Assembly: GCA_041821315.1 (NCBI GenBank)
Contig: JBGUEO010000020.1
Location: forward strand, 14,561-78,560
Length of the DNA: 64,000 bases
Source: DIGJ01 sp041821315
Lineage (GTDB): Bacteria; Bacillota; Clostridia; Lachnospirales; Lachnospiraceae
Direction: 5' to 3'
Positions 7,956 through 16,147 of the stretch are shown here, in pieces (the stretch's first letter is position 1; the number at the start of each line of letters is the position of its first letter). The position numbers and the translations under genes were made by a program. The notes under the pieces are model-generated. The model was given only the letters and a program-made list of their open reading frames with translations. It ran no database searches and was not told the origin of the DNA.

Positions 7956-8639
7956 TTATTGCAGTGTGCCAATCATGGGAAGGCTTTTAAAAACTTTGTC
8001 GCCATGTGGAGACTTTGAAATTTCATTTGTTAAGTCAGTTCCTGCTAATTCTCCATTATGGGTGCCATTCTTCCAATTTGGTTGATTGGATACATCATAA
8101 ACAATCCCTTGATAGGCTACATATGCTGGCTCGCCATTTTGACCATTGTATGTGGCAAGTTCGTCTAAGGTAAATACTTTTAAGCTATCAGATACCGTAT
8201 TTGGAGTCGTGTTTTGGTTGCGAATCAATTCAGGAAGCAGAACATGAAAGCAAATGCCAAAGACTAACAATATGGCAATTATACGATGCAAGATAAACCA
8301 AGCACCTTTTCGTTTTTTATGGGTAAGAGAAGCATATATACCAAGGATAACCTGAATCATTAATAAGCTTGCTGCTAGTCCACCAGATAAATTAAAACCA
8401 AAGGAAATAAATTGTATGGTAAAATGCAATAATAAAAAAATAACAGTGGACAGACCAAAGTATTTGTGATTCCTTACAAATACTTTCATACAGAATCCCA
8501 TGATTTTTTTACCAAATGGTGTTGATGATATTTTTTTGCCCCATTTTTTGTTTACTGCCTTTGTTACATAATTTAGCATAGTTCCAACATAAGTCCAAAC
8601 GATAAGCCAACCTAAGAAACCTCCAAGTTCATGTATCAT
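7956..8639 (-). CDS. Membrane protein with C-terminal cytochrome b5-like heme-binding domain
   Basis: A 227-residue protein whose N-terminal part has four hydrophobic segments (about residues 8-25, 62-82, 86-104 and 116-135) with histidines at 54, 67 and 118 that resemble the heme-bearing helices of ferric-reductase-like proteins. The C-terminal ~75 residues begin FTLDELATYNGQNGEPAYVA and carry GTHNGELAGTDLT and SPHGDKVF. That is the typical two-histidine pattern of clostridial cytochrome b5-like heme/steroid-binding domains. A role in membrane electron transfer is inferred. It is convergent with the cyclase gene, with only 10 bp between stop codons. Confidence 0.8.
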   Translation of the reverse strand: MIHELGGFLGWLIVWTYVGTMLNYVTKAVNKKWGKKISSTPFGKKIMGFCMKVFVRNHKYFGLSTVIFLLLHFTIQFISFGFNLSGGLAASLLMIQVILGIYASLTHKKRKGAWFILHRIIAILLVFGICFHVLLPELIRNQNTTPNTVSDSLKVFTLDELATYNGQNGEPAYVAYQGIVYDVSNQPNWKNGTHNGELAGTDLTNEISKSPHGDKVFKSLPMIGTLQ

Positions 8640-8703
8640 TTAGTTTCCTCCTAAATCGATAGATTATTTTGACAATAAAACTCAATAAGACTATTTGTCT
8701 GAT

Positions 8704-8732
8704 ATTATAGTGCAAAATATTGGAAAAATCAA
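8704..8732 (-). promoter_or_regulatory. Promoter of the cytochrome b5-domain gene
   Basis: On the minus strand TTGATT (8732-8727), a 17-bp spacer and TATAAT (8709-8704) form a near-consensus sigma-A promoter about 65 bp upstream of the start codon. Confidence 0.65.
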
Positions 8733-8766
8733 CATTTTATTTTTCTGTCTTCTTAGCTGATAAGAA

Positions 8767-8796
8767 TTGAAATTGGTTTCTGTTGTAGCGTATAAT
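8767..8796 (+). promoter_or_regulatory. Promoter of the LacI regulator gene
   Basis: TTGAAA (8767-8772), an 18-bp spacer and TATAAT (8791-8796) lie about 44 bp upstream of the ATG at 8840. Confidence 0.65.
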
Positions 8797-8839
8797 AAAG
8801 AGAGCAATTCATTGGCAGAAGATAGTAAAGAGGTAATAT

Positions 8840-9799
8840 ATGATAGGAATAAAGGATATAGCAAAAAAAGCGGGGGTTTCTCCGTCCACCGTATCCAATG
8901 CATTAAATGGAAGACGAAATGTGGGAGATGCGACAAGAGATAGAGTCTTAGAACTATGTAAAGAAATGGACTATCAACCGAATATCATGGGGAAAACCTT
9001 AAAAACAGGATTGAATCAAACAATCATGTTTAATTTTAGCGATTTTGATCGACAGTTTTATTTGAAAATCATACAAGGAATTAGTGATTATGTGTATGCA
9101 AAAGATTATGATTTGATTATATGCACCAACAAAAGCTGCGAAAAATTTATGAATCAAACATTTACCAGTGGTTGTATTATGCTCGATGGAAGATGCAATG
9201 ACAATATGCTAATCAAGAAGGCAGCACAAGGGTATCCGATTATTGTTTTGGATCGATTGTTAGAAATGCCTCATATTAAAAGTCTTATTGTAAATAATTA
9301 TGTTCCAGAACGAGAGCTGATGGAAGGGTTAGTTGAAAAGAAGTATAGACGCTTTGCATTTATTGGTGGGTTGGAAAGTGAAGACAACCGAGAACGCTAT
9401 CAGGCGTTTCGTGACGTATTGGAGGAGCATGCAATTCCATTTCGTCGTGAAAATTATTATGTGGGTGATTATAGAGAAAAAAGTGGATATCAAGCGGCAA
9501 AGCTTATTATGTTGACGGAGAATTTACCGGATATATTGGTTTGCGCAAATGATAATATGGCCATTGGTGCCATAAAAGCTTTTCGCAATAATGGAGTAAG
9601 AGTTCCAGAGGATATTTCGGTTTGTGGATTTGATGATACCGAAATGGCTAAGGTGATTGGATTAACAACAGTAGCGATTCCAAATTATGAACGAGGATAT
9701 TTAGCAGCACAGTATTTGATTGAGAATATAGATGGGGCACAAAATTATGATACGTTCAAAATTTCTGCGAAAGTGAAATGGAGAACATCCACAAGATAG
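8840..9799 (+). CDS. LacI-family transcriptional regulator of the disaccharide operon
   Basis: A 319-residue LacI/GalR regulator. The N-terminal HTH reads IKDIAKKAGVSPSTVSNALN (residues 4-23), followed by the hinge helix and a sugar-binding domain with the family signature VCGFDDTEMAK near residue 270. It is followed by a terminator and then, on the same strand, by the sugar transporter and GH65 phosphorylase operon, so it is very probably the local repressor. Two near-identical palindromes at 9857-9891 are its likely operators. A good ribosome site (AAAGAGG) precedes the ATG. Effector sugar is unknown, probably an alpha-glucosidic disaccharide. Confidence 0.9.
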   Translation: MIGIKDIAKKAGVSPSTVSNALNGRRNVGDATRDRVLELCKEMDYQPNIMGKTLKTGLNQTIMFNFSDFDRQFYLKIIQGISDYVYAKDYDLIICTNKSCEKFMNQTFTSGCIMLDGRCNDNMLIKKAAQGYPIIVLDRLLEMPHIKSLIVNNYVPERELMEGLVEKKYRRFAFIGGLESEDNRERYQAFRDVLEEHAIPFRRENYYVGDYREKSGYQAAKLIMLTENLPDILVCANDNMAIGAIKAFRNNGVRVPEDISVCGFDDTEMAKVIGLTTVAIPNYERGYLAAQYLIENIDGAQNYDTFKISAKVKWRTSTR

Positions 9800-9805
9800 T
9801 GAAAT

Positions 9806-9840
9806 GGAGGTAAAACCATGTTGGTGATTACCTCTTTTTT
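9806..9840 (+). terminator. Terminator after the LacI gene
   Basis: GAGGTAA (9807-9813) and TTACCTC (9828-9834), with an inner CCA/TGG pairing, form a hairpin followed by six T residues. It separates the regulator from the transport operon. Confidence 0.75.
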
Positions 9841-9856
9841 ATTATGAATTTTACGC

Positions 9857-9891
9857 GTTTTAGTAAAACAATACAAGCGTTTTACTAAAAA
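9857..9891. promoter_or_regulatory. Twin palindromic operators upstream of the disaccharide operon
   Basis: GTTTTAGTAAAAC (9857-9869) is a perfect odd-centre palindrome and GTTTTACTAAAAA (9879-9891) matches it with one end mismatch. Centres are 22 bp apart, two helical turns, and the pair is also one larger inverted repeat (12-bp arms). They lie about 75 bp upstream of the promoter -35 box. Binding by the adjacent LacI protein is an inference. Confidence 0.6.
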
Positions 9892-9965
9892 ATGGAATAA
9901 AAAGGTTAAAATAGCATAAATATTAGATAAAAATTCGTTTAAAACATAAAAAAAATAATGCAACA

Positions 9966-9994
9966 TTGACAAAAGTTTGAAAAACACATAAGAT
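9966..9994 (+). promoter_or_regulatory. Promoter of the disaccharide transport operon
   Basis: A perfect -35 TTGACA (9966-9971), a 17-bp spacer and -10 TAAGAT (9989-9994) lie about 55 bp before the binding-protein ATG. Nothing else is seen between this and the twin palindromes. Confidence 0.65.
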
Positions 9995-10048
9995 ATAAGT
10001 ATAACGATTTATCTAGTGGAGAGTAAGTGGTTTGAAAGGAGAAAGAAT

Positions 10049-11260
10049 ATGAAAAAAATGGTAGCATTATCACTGGCAACGATCCTTGTAGCAGGTATGT
10101 GCCTTACAGGATGTGGAACAGATAAGAAAACAGGGAAAATTACAATCTTCCAATCAAAAACAGAAATTATGGAGGGATTAAATGCATTAGCAAAAGAGTA
10201 TTCGGATGAGACGGGTATTGAAGTAGAAGTTTGGGAAACAACAGGAGATAATTATTATTCTGACCTAAAGACGGATATGTCAACGGGCGTAGGACCTACA
10301 TTATTTTCATTGCAACCAGGTGCAGAATCGCAAGAGATGGCAGATTATCTAGCGGATTTAAGTGATTTATCATTTGTAGATAAAATCGGAGCTGGAATGG
10401 CAAATGAAGTAAATGGAAAAGTAGTTGGTATCCCATATACGGTAGAAGGATTTGGACTTGTTTATAACAGTGACTTGGTTGACCCGACCGATCTTACAAG
10501 TAAAGATGCCTTGATTTCTTTTTTAGAGAAAAGTGGAACAGATGGAATCAATGGACTAGGACTTTCACAAGAAGATTATTTCTTGATTGCACATATTTTA
10601 AATACACCATTTGCAGTACAAGAGGATCCAGATGCTTATCTTAAACAAGTTTTAAATGGAGATACAAGAATGGCAGATAATGATGCATTCAAAGAGTTTG
10701 GTGAAGTGATGGAAGCAATTCGGACGAATTGTACAAATCCTGTGGATGTGACCTATGATAATAATTGTGGTGACTTTGCTACGAAAAAGACAGCAATGAT
10801 TCATCAAGGGAATTGGTGCTATTCTATGTTTACTGATTATAACGTAGAGTTTGATATGGGAATAACAGCACTTCCGATTTCTGGAAACAGTAAAGTGGCT
10901 GTTAGTGTTCCGACAGCATGGTATGTAAATACAGATGCTTCTGACGATGAAAAGCAACTTGCAAAAGATTTTTTGGAATGGTTGTATACCAGTGATGCAG
11001 GCAAAAAATATCTAATGGATGAGTTTGGATTCATTCCAGTGGTAGAAGGTATGACATCACAATCCCTTGATCCTATTTCACAATCAATTGCGGATGCTGT
11101 AGCTGCGGGGAATACAATTCCTTGGGTTATGACAAACTGGCCAGCTGGTATTGTTACGACGGATTTAGCTCCGATTGCAAAACAATTTTTTACATCTGAT
11201 ATGACTGCAACAGAATTTGTGAATCAATTAAATGATGCATTTGTAGCGGCTGCTGAATAA
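10049..11260 (+). CDS. Sugar ABC transporter substrate-binding lipoprotein
   Basis: A 403-residue extracellular solute-binding protein (family 1, MalE/UgpB-like). The N-terminus is a lipoprotein signal peptide (MKKMVALSLATILVAG) with lipobox LTGC, so it is anchored to the outer face of the membrane. The ATG at 10049 is preferred because AAAGGAG lies about 8 bases upstream; a longer frame from 10016 has no such site. It is the first gene of the operon and probably captures the disaccharide cleaved by the GH65 enzyme. A hairpin after its stop codon would raise its expression relative to the permeases. Confidence 0.92.
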   Translation: MKKMVALSLATILVAGMCLTGCGTDKKTGKITIFQSKTEIMEGLNALAKEYSDETGIEVEVWETTGDNYYSDLKTDMSTGVGPTLFSLQPGAESQEMADYLADLSDLSFVDKIGAGMANEVNGKVVGIPYTVEGFGLVYNSDLVDPTDLTSKDALISFLEKSGTDGINGLGLSQEDYFLIAHILNTPFAVQEDPDAYLKQVLNGDTRMADNDAFKEFGEVMEAIRTNCTNPVDVTYDNNCGDFATKKTAMIHQGNWCYSMFTDYNVEFDMGITALPISGNSKVAVSVPTAWYVNTDASDDEKQLAKDFLEWLYTSDAGKKYLMDEFGFIPVVEGMTSQSLDPISQSIADAVAAGNTIPWVMTNWPAGIVTTDLAPIAKQFFTSDMTATEFVNQLNDAFVAAAE

Positions 11261-11286
11261 GAATAGATTCAGATAAGAAATTAAAG

Positions 11287-11317
11287 TGCTACTGCAGTCG
11301 ATGCAGTAGCATTTTTT
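11287..11317 (+). terminator. Intercistronic (partial) terminator after the binding-protein gene
   Basis: TGCTACTGCA (11287-11296), a 5-base loop and TGCAGTAGCA (11302-11311) form a perfect 10-bp stem followed by six T residues. In sugar ABC operons such hairpins lower transcription of permease genes and stabilise the binding-protein mRNA. Confidence 0.8.
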
Positions 11318-11358
11318 AAGCAAAAGGTAATTGTCTTGCGTGAAGGAAGGAGAGGCGT

Positions 11359-12204
11359 ATGAAAATAAAAAAGAGATGGTATGCAGCGTTTACACTGCCA
11401 TTAATGCTTACATTTTTTGTGGTAGTGATAATTCCATTTGTGATAGGAATTGGCTATTCTTTTGTAGAATGGGATGGATTTGCAAAACATAAGGCTACGT
11501 TTGTTGGACTCAAAAATTATATGGATGTATTTTTGGATCAGAGATTTATCAATGCTACGATAAGAACCACAATATTTACCATGCTTGCTGTGATTGGTAT
11601 CAATTTGTTTGGTCTTATCTTTGCATTAATCGTTACAACAAAATTAAAAGTTAGAAATACAGCAAGAACAATGCTTTTTGTTCCATACTTAATTGGAGGA
11701 TTAATCTTAGGGTATATTTGGAAAAGTGTATTTTCGGAATTTTTTCTTTCGATTAATTGGGGAAACTGGTTGACGGATGAAAAAAAAGCATTGGTCGCGA
11801 TGGTAATAGTTACAACATGGCAGCTTGCCGGTTATGTCATGATTGTATATATTACAGGAATCATGGCAATTTCAGATGATGTACTCGAAGCCGCACAGAT
11901 GGATGGGGCAAATTACTGGCAGACATTAGTTCGAGTAAAATTCCCGCTGTTAATGCCATCATTTACAATTTGTCTCTTTTTAGCGTTATCGAATTGCTTC
12001 AAGATATACGATGTCAATATATCTTTGACTGGAGCGGGACCTAATAATCAATCAGAAATGTTTTCTTTGAATATATACAATGAAATTTTCAGTTTGAGTA
12101 ACTTTGGTTATGGTCAGGCAAAAGCGATTGTTTTCTTTTTAATTATTGCAACGATTACGTTTATTCAAGTATCAGCAATGAAAAAAAAGGAGGTAGCAAT
12201 GTAA
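11359..12204 (+). CDS. Sugar ABC transporter permease (MalF/UgpA-like)
   Basis: A 281-residue inner-membrane permease with six hydrophobic segments. The cytoplasmic EAA loop, EAAQMDGANYWQTLVRVKFP (near residues 178-197), docks with the ATPase. AAGGAGAGG precedes the ATG. Its stop codon overlaps the start of the next permease (TAATG), and the two should form the heterodimeric channel for the substrate delivered by the lipoprotein at 10049. No ATPase gene is in the operon. Confidence 0.92.
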   Translation: MKIKKRWYAAFTLPLMLTFFVVVIIPFVIGIGYSFVEWDGFAKHKATFVGLKNYMDVFLDQRFINATIRTTIFTMLAVIGINLFGLIFALIVTTKLKVRNTARTMLFVPYLIGGLILGYIWKSVFSEFFLSINWGNWLTDEKKALVAMVIVTTWQLAGYVMIVYITGIMAISDDVLEAAQMDGANYWQTLVRVKFPLLMPSFTICLFLALSNCFKIYDVNISLTGAGPNNQSEMFSLNIYNEIFSLSNFGYGQAKAIVFFLIIATITFIQVSAMKKKEVAM

Positions 12205-13052
12205 TGAATCAAAAATTTAAAAAGTCAAAAATTCTTTTAAATGCAATCGTTGTTTTTGGATGTGTTCTTTATTTATTCCCTATTTATTTAATACTCACAA
12301 ATTCATTTAAAAGCAGATCCGAAATGTATGAAAATATGGTTGCGTTACCGAAAAAGTTTACACTTCAATATTATATAAGCGCACTTAACAAAATGAATTT
12401 TTCGATATCCCTTCGAAACTCGATTATATTGACGGTTGCTTCTATTGCAATCATTGTAGTGTTGACATCCATGACAGCTTGGATGTTTGTGCGCAGTAAC
12501 AATGGATTAAGCAAATTATTATTTAGTTTATTAGTAGCGACCATGCTGATTCCATTCCAAACAATCATGATGCCACTGATGCAGGAGATGAATTGGATTA
12601 GCACTATATTTGGAGTGAGGATGACGGATACAATTCCTGGACTTATTTTTATGTACATTGGGTTTGGTGCTGGAATGGGGGTGTTTTTATATCACGGGTT
12701 TATTACTTCCATTCCAGTTTCGCTGGAAGAAGCTGCTACAATTGATGGATGTGGCACATGGAAAGTATTTTGGCGTATTGTTTTTCCGATTCTGAAACCT
12801 ACAACAATGACAGTAATCATCTTGGATGTTATATGGATATGGAATGACTATTTGCTGCCATCGTTAACTTTAAAATCAACTGGAAATCGAACCATACCAA
12901 TTTCGACAGCAAAATTTTTTGGACAATATACAATTAGCTGGAATGAAGCAATGGCAGCATTGGTAGTAACAATTATTCCAGTGGCACTTTTTTATTTGCT
13001 ATGTCAAAAATACATTGTTAAGGGTGTAGCGGCTGGTGCAGTAAAAGGGTAA
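12204..13052 (+). CDS. Sugar ABC transporter permease (MalG/UgpE-like)
   Basis: A 282-residue partner permease with six membrane segments. Its EAA loop reads EEAATIDGCGTWKVFWRIVF. It starts on the A of the previous stop codon (TAATG at 12202-12206), which implies translational coupling. The end KGVAAGAVKG is the usual C-terminus of MalG-type permeases. It probably works with the shared MsmX-type ATPase encoded at 32794. Confidence 0.92.
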   Translation: MNQKFKKSKILLNAIVVFGCVLYLFPIYLILTNSFKSRSEMYENMVALPKKFTLQYYISALNKMNFSISLRNSIILTVASIAIIVVLTSMTAWMFVRSNNGLSKLLFSLLVATMLIPFQTIMMPLMQEMNWISTIFGVRMTDTIPGLIFMYIGFGAGMGVFLYHGFITSIPVSLEEAATIDGCGTWKVFWRIVFPILKPTTMTVIILDVIWIWNDYLLPSLTLKSTGNRTIPISTAKFFGQYTISWNEAMAALVVTIIPVALFYLLCQKYIVKGVAAGAVKG

Positions 13053-13090
13053 TTGCATATCGTTTGAAAGGAATTAATATTGGAGGAATT

Positions 13091-15385
13091 ATGAGAAAAA
13101 TTATTGAACGAGATAAAATCGAGCACAATAAAAAGACAACTAGTTTATATGAAACGCTTTTTCATAATGCAAATGGATATATTGGTATCAGAGGATGCTT
13201 GGAGGAGGAAGTGCCAGCTGACTGGGATACCATGAGAGGCACTTATATCAATGGTTTCTATGATATTATTCCAATGAAACAGGCAGAGAATCTTTGCAAT
13301 TTCGTAGAAGAAAAGCAAACAATGTTAAATGTAGCAGATACACAGACAATCCGTTTAATAATCGATAACGAAACATTTTCTTTGGATAAGGGAAAACTAT
13401 GGAAAAATACGCGTACGCTTAATATGGAAGAAGGATATACCTTACGAGAAGTTGTATGGGAATCACCAAAAGGCAAAAAAGTGCAAATAAAAGTGAAACG
13501 GATGGCATCCTTTTCACAGCTAACCTTGTTTTCAATGGAGTACGAAGTAACAGCACTTAATTTTACAGGCAACATTAAAATAGAATCTTATCATATTGCG
13601 GATGTGACAAATTATAGTAATTCAAACGATCCAAGAATGGCGGCAGAAAGTGCTAGGCATTTAATATTGCAAGATATGATAGTAACAAATGATGAAAGTA
13701 TTGCAGTGAGTAAAACACAAAAAAGCAATCTTACGATGTGTTCAATGGTTGTCCATAAAGTACAAGGGAATGCTTCTACATTCGCTAAAAAAGAGGGAAA
13801 TAAGGGGATTTATCTGGTAGAGGCAAGGGTAGAAGAACATAGCAAGTTGACGTTGGAAAAATACAGTGTTTTTACAGATTCAATTAGGTATGACAATGTA
13901 GTAGAGGCAGCAAAAACGGACATGGAAGCTATATTAAAAAATAGACTTGCTTACTATTATGAGAAACAAAAGATATATCTTGCTCATTTTTGGAAGCAAA
14001 CGGAAGTTGAAATCTATGGAGATGAAGGTGTGAACCAGGCGGTAAATTTTAATATGTATCAGCTATTACAATCGGCAGCAAAAGACTGTCATTGTAACAT
14101 TGCGGCAAAAGGGCTGAGTGGGGAAGGATATGAGGGACATTATTTTTGGGATACCGAAATGTTTTTACTTCCATTTTTCATACTGACAAATCCAGACTTG
14201 GCAAAAATGTTAATATCCTACCGTTATGATACGTTAGATGCGGCAAGAGAAAATGCAGGGCGCTTAGGGCATAAGCGAGGGGCGTTATATCCGTGGAGAA
14301 CAATTACGGGAGTGGAATGTTCTGGATATTTTCCTTCTGGAACGGCGCAATATCATATAAATGGAGCGGTTGCATATGCAGTTGTGAACTATTATTTGAC
14401 AACCGGCGATTTGAATTTCATAGTAGAAAAAGGAGCTGAAATTATCTTTGAAACGGCTCGGTTATGGTTGGATGTTGGAAATTATAGCAAAGGGAAATTT
14501 GTAATTCATGATGTTACCGGGCCAGATGAATACACGTGCATGATTAATAATAATTATTACACAAATTGTGCAGCTAAATATAATATGCGATGGGCGGCTA
14601 AAATTTATGAACTATTAAAAAAAAATGCTCTTATTGAGAAGTTGAGTGAAACGTTAACATTGACAGAGAAAGAAATTGACGAAATGAAGAATGCGGCACA
14701 TAATATGTTTCTTCCATATGATGAAGAACTTGGAATTAATCCACAAGATGATTCCTTCCTTACCAAACCAATTTGGAATCTGGAACAAACACCAAAGGAT
14801 GATTTCCCATTACTGCTTCATTATCATCCGCTGCATTTATATCGACACCAAGTGTGTAAGCAAGCAGATACCGTTTTGGCGTATTTCCTTTTTGAAGAAG
14901 AAGACGATGATATAATGAAAAAGAGTTATGAATATTATGAAAAGATAACGACACATGATTCGTCTCTTTCTACCTGCGTATTTAGTATCGTTGCCTCCAA
15001 ACTAGGAATGCATCAAAAGGGGTATGATTATTTTGGAGATTCTGCAAAACTTGATCTTGAAAATACACATGGAAATACAAAAGACGGAATTCATACAGCA
15101 AATATGGGTGGATGTTATATGGCAATTGTAAATGGATTTGCAGGACTTCGGATAAAAGAAGAAGGAGTAAGTTTGACCCCCTTTTTACCGAAAGAGTGGA
15201 AGGGATATCAGTTTGAATTTCGATATCAGGGTAACTTAATGAAAGTAATTGTTTTAAAGGATGAAGTTATACTAAAATTGCAAGAAGGAAGTGAAACATG
15301 GGTTACAATCTATGGTAAGAAATATCTAGTGAAACAAAAAATAGAAGTGAGGAGTAAAAAGAATGTTGCGAGCAGTTATCTTTGA
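13091..15385 (+). CDS. Glycoside hydrolase family 65 disaccharide phosphorylase
   Basis: A 764-residue GH65 enzyme that would split an alpha-glucosidic disaccharide with phosphate to beta-glucose 1-phosphate and a second sugar. The N-terminal beta-sandwich starts NANGYIGIRG; the (alpha/alpha)6 barrel carries GPDEYT with the general acid at about Glu480, and the C-terminal part has the phosphate-site region STCVFSIVASKLG followed by HTANMGG. ATG at 13091 has GGAGG upstream; an upstream alternative at 13064 is weaker. It overlaps pgmB by 23 bp, and pgmB converts its product. Which member it is (maltose, kojibiose, nigerose, trehalose or glucosyl-rhamnose phosphorylase) cannot be told from motifs alone. 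Confidence 0.9.
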   Translation: MRKIIERDKIEHNKKTTSLYETLFHNANGYIGIRGCLEEEVPADWDTMRGTYINGFYDIIPMKQAENLCNFVEEKQTMLNVADTQTIRLIIDNETFSLDKGKLWKNTRTLNMEEGYTLREVVWESPKGKKVQIKVKRMASFSQLTLFSMEYEVTALNFTGNIKIESYHIADVTNYSNSNDPRMAAESARHLILQDMIVTNDESIAVSKTQKSNLTMCSMVVHKVQGNASTFAKKEGNKGIYLVEARVEEHSKLTLEKYSVFTDSIRYDNVVEAAKTDMEAILKNRLAYYYEKQKIYLAHFWKQTEVEIYGDEGVNQAVNFNMYQLLQSAAKDCHCNIAAKGLSGEGYEGHYFWDTEMFLLPFFILTNPDLAKMLISYRYDTLDAARENAGRLGHKRGALYPWRTITGVECSGYFPSGTAQYHINGAVAYAVVNYYLTTGDLNFIVEKGAEIIFETARLWLDVGNYSKGKFVIHDVTGPDEYTCMINNNYYTNCAAKYNMRWAAKIYELLKKNALIEKLSETLTLTEKEIDEMKNAAHNMFLPYDEELGINPQDDSFLTKPIWNLEQTPKDDFPLLLHYHPLHLYRHQVCKQADTVLAYFLFEEEDDDIMKKSYEYYEKITTHDSSLSTCVFSIVASKLGMHQKGYDYFGDSAKLDLENTHGNTKDGIHTANMGGCYMAIVNGFAGLRIKEEGVSLTPFLPKEWKGYQFEFRYQGNLMKVIVLKDEVILKLQEGSETWVTIYGKKYLVKQKIEVRSKKNVASSYL

Positions 15386-16046
15386 TTTGGATGGAGTTAT
15401 TACGGACTCGGCGAGGTATCATTATCAAGCATGGAAACAGTTGGCAGATCGATTAAATATTCCTTTTGATGAAGCGTATAACGAGAAATTAAAGGGTGTT
15501 TCCCGCATGGAGTCTCTCGATTTGATCTTGAAAAATGGCAAGACTGGAGCGTTTTATTCAGAAGAAGAAAAAGAAAAATTTGCAATTGAAAAAAATGAAA
15601 TTTATAAAAAGCGAATCAATCAGATGACACCAAACGATGTGCTCCCTGGTATTCTTACATTACTTAAAGAAATAAAAAGAGCCAAACTATTAATTGCGAT
15701 AGCTTCTGTAAGCAGGAATGCAAGGACTATCATAGAGAGGTTACAGATCGAGGAATACATTGATTACATAGCAAATGTAGAAAAAATCAAGCATGCAAAG
15801 CCGTATCCGGATATTTTTTTAGCATGTGCACGAACCCTTCAGGTTGAGCCAAAAGATTGTATTGGAATAGAGGATGCAAAAACGGGGATAGAAGCCATTC
15901 ACCGTGCGGGAATGCTAGCAGTAGGAGTTGGCAGTACAGAACAAATGAAAGAAGCTGATTTGATTTTAGAAGGAACGGGACAGCTTTCATTAAAAATTTT
16001 GCAAAAATTTTATAATCAATCGATAGAACGATTATTTCCCTTGTAA
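15363..16046 (+). CDS. pgmB: Beta-phosphoglucomutase
   Basis: A 227-residue HAD-superfamily mutase converting beta-glucose 1-phosphate to glucose 6-phosphate. The nucleophile and acid/base are Asp8 and Asp10 in FDLDGVITDS. The cap-domain motif KGVSRMESLDLIL is the one typical of beta-PGM, and the C-terminal IGIEDAKTGIEAI holds the metal-binding acid. GAGGAG lies upstream of the ATG inside the end of the GH65 gene. This pairing completes a phosphorolytic disaccharide pathway that saves one ATP per glucose. Confidence 0.95.
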   Translation: MLRAVIFDLDGVITDSARYHYQAWKQLADRLNIPFDEAYNEKLKGVSRMESLDLILKNGKTGAFYSEEEKEKFAIEKNEIYKKRINQMTPNDVLPGILTLLKEIKRAKLLIAIASVSRNARTIIERLQIEEYIDYIANVEKIKHAKPYPDIFLACARTLQVEPKDCIGIEDAKTGIEAIHRAGMLAVGVGSTEQMKEADLILEGTGQLSLKILQKFYNQSIERLFPL

Positions 16047-16147
16047 AAATTAGAAAAGAAAATTTTCTTATTTCTATTTACAACACTATTGTGTATAATT
16101 AAAACATTAATGTGATAAAAGAGTAAATAGTTGAAGGAGATAGTAAG

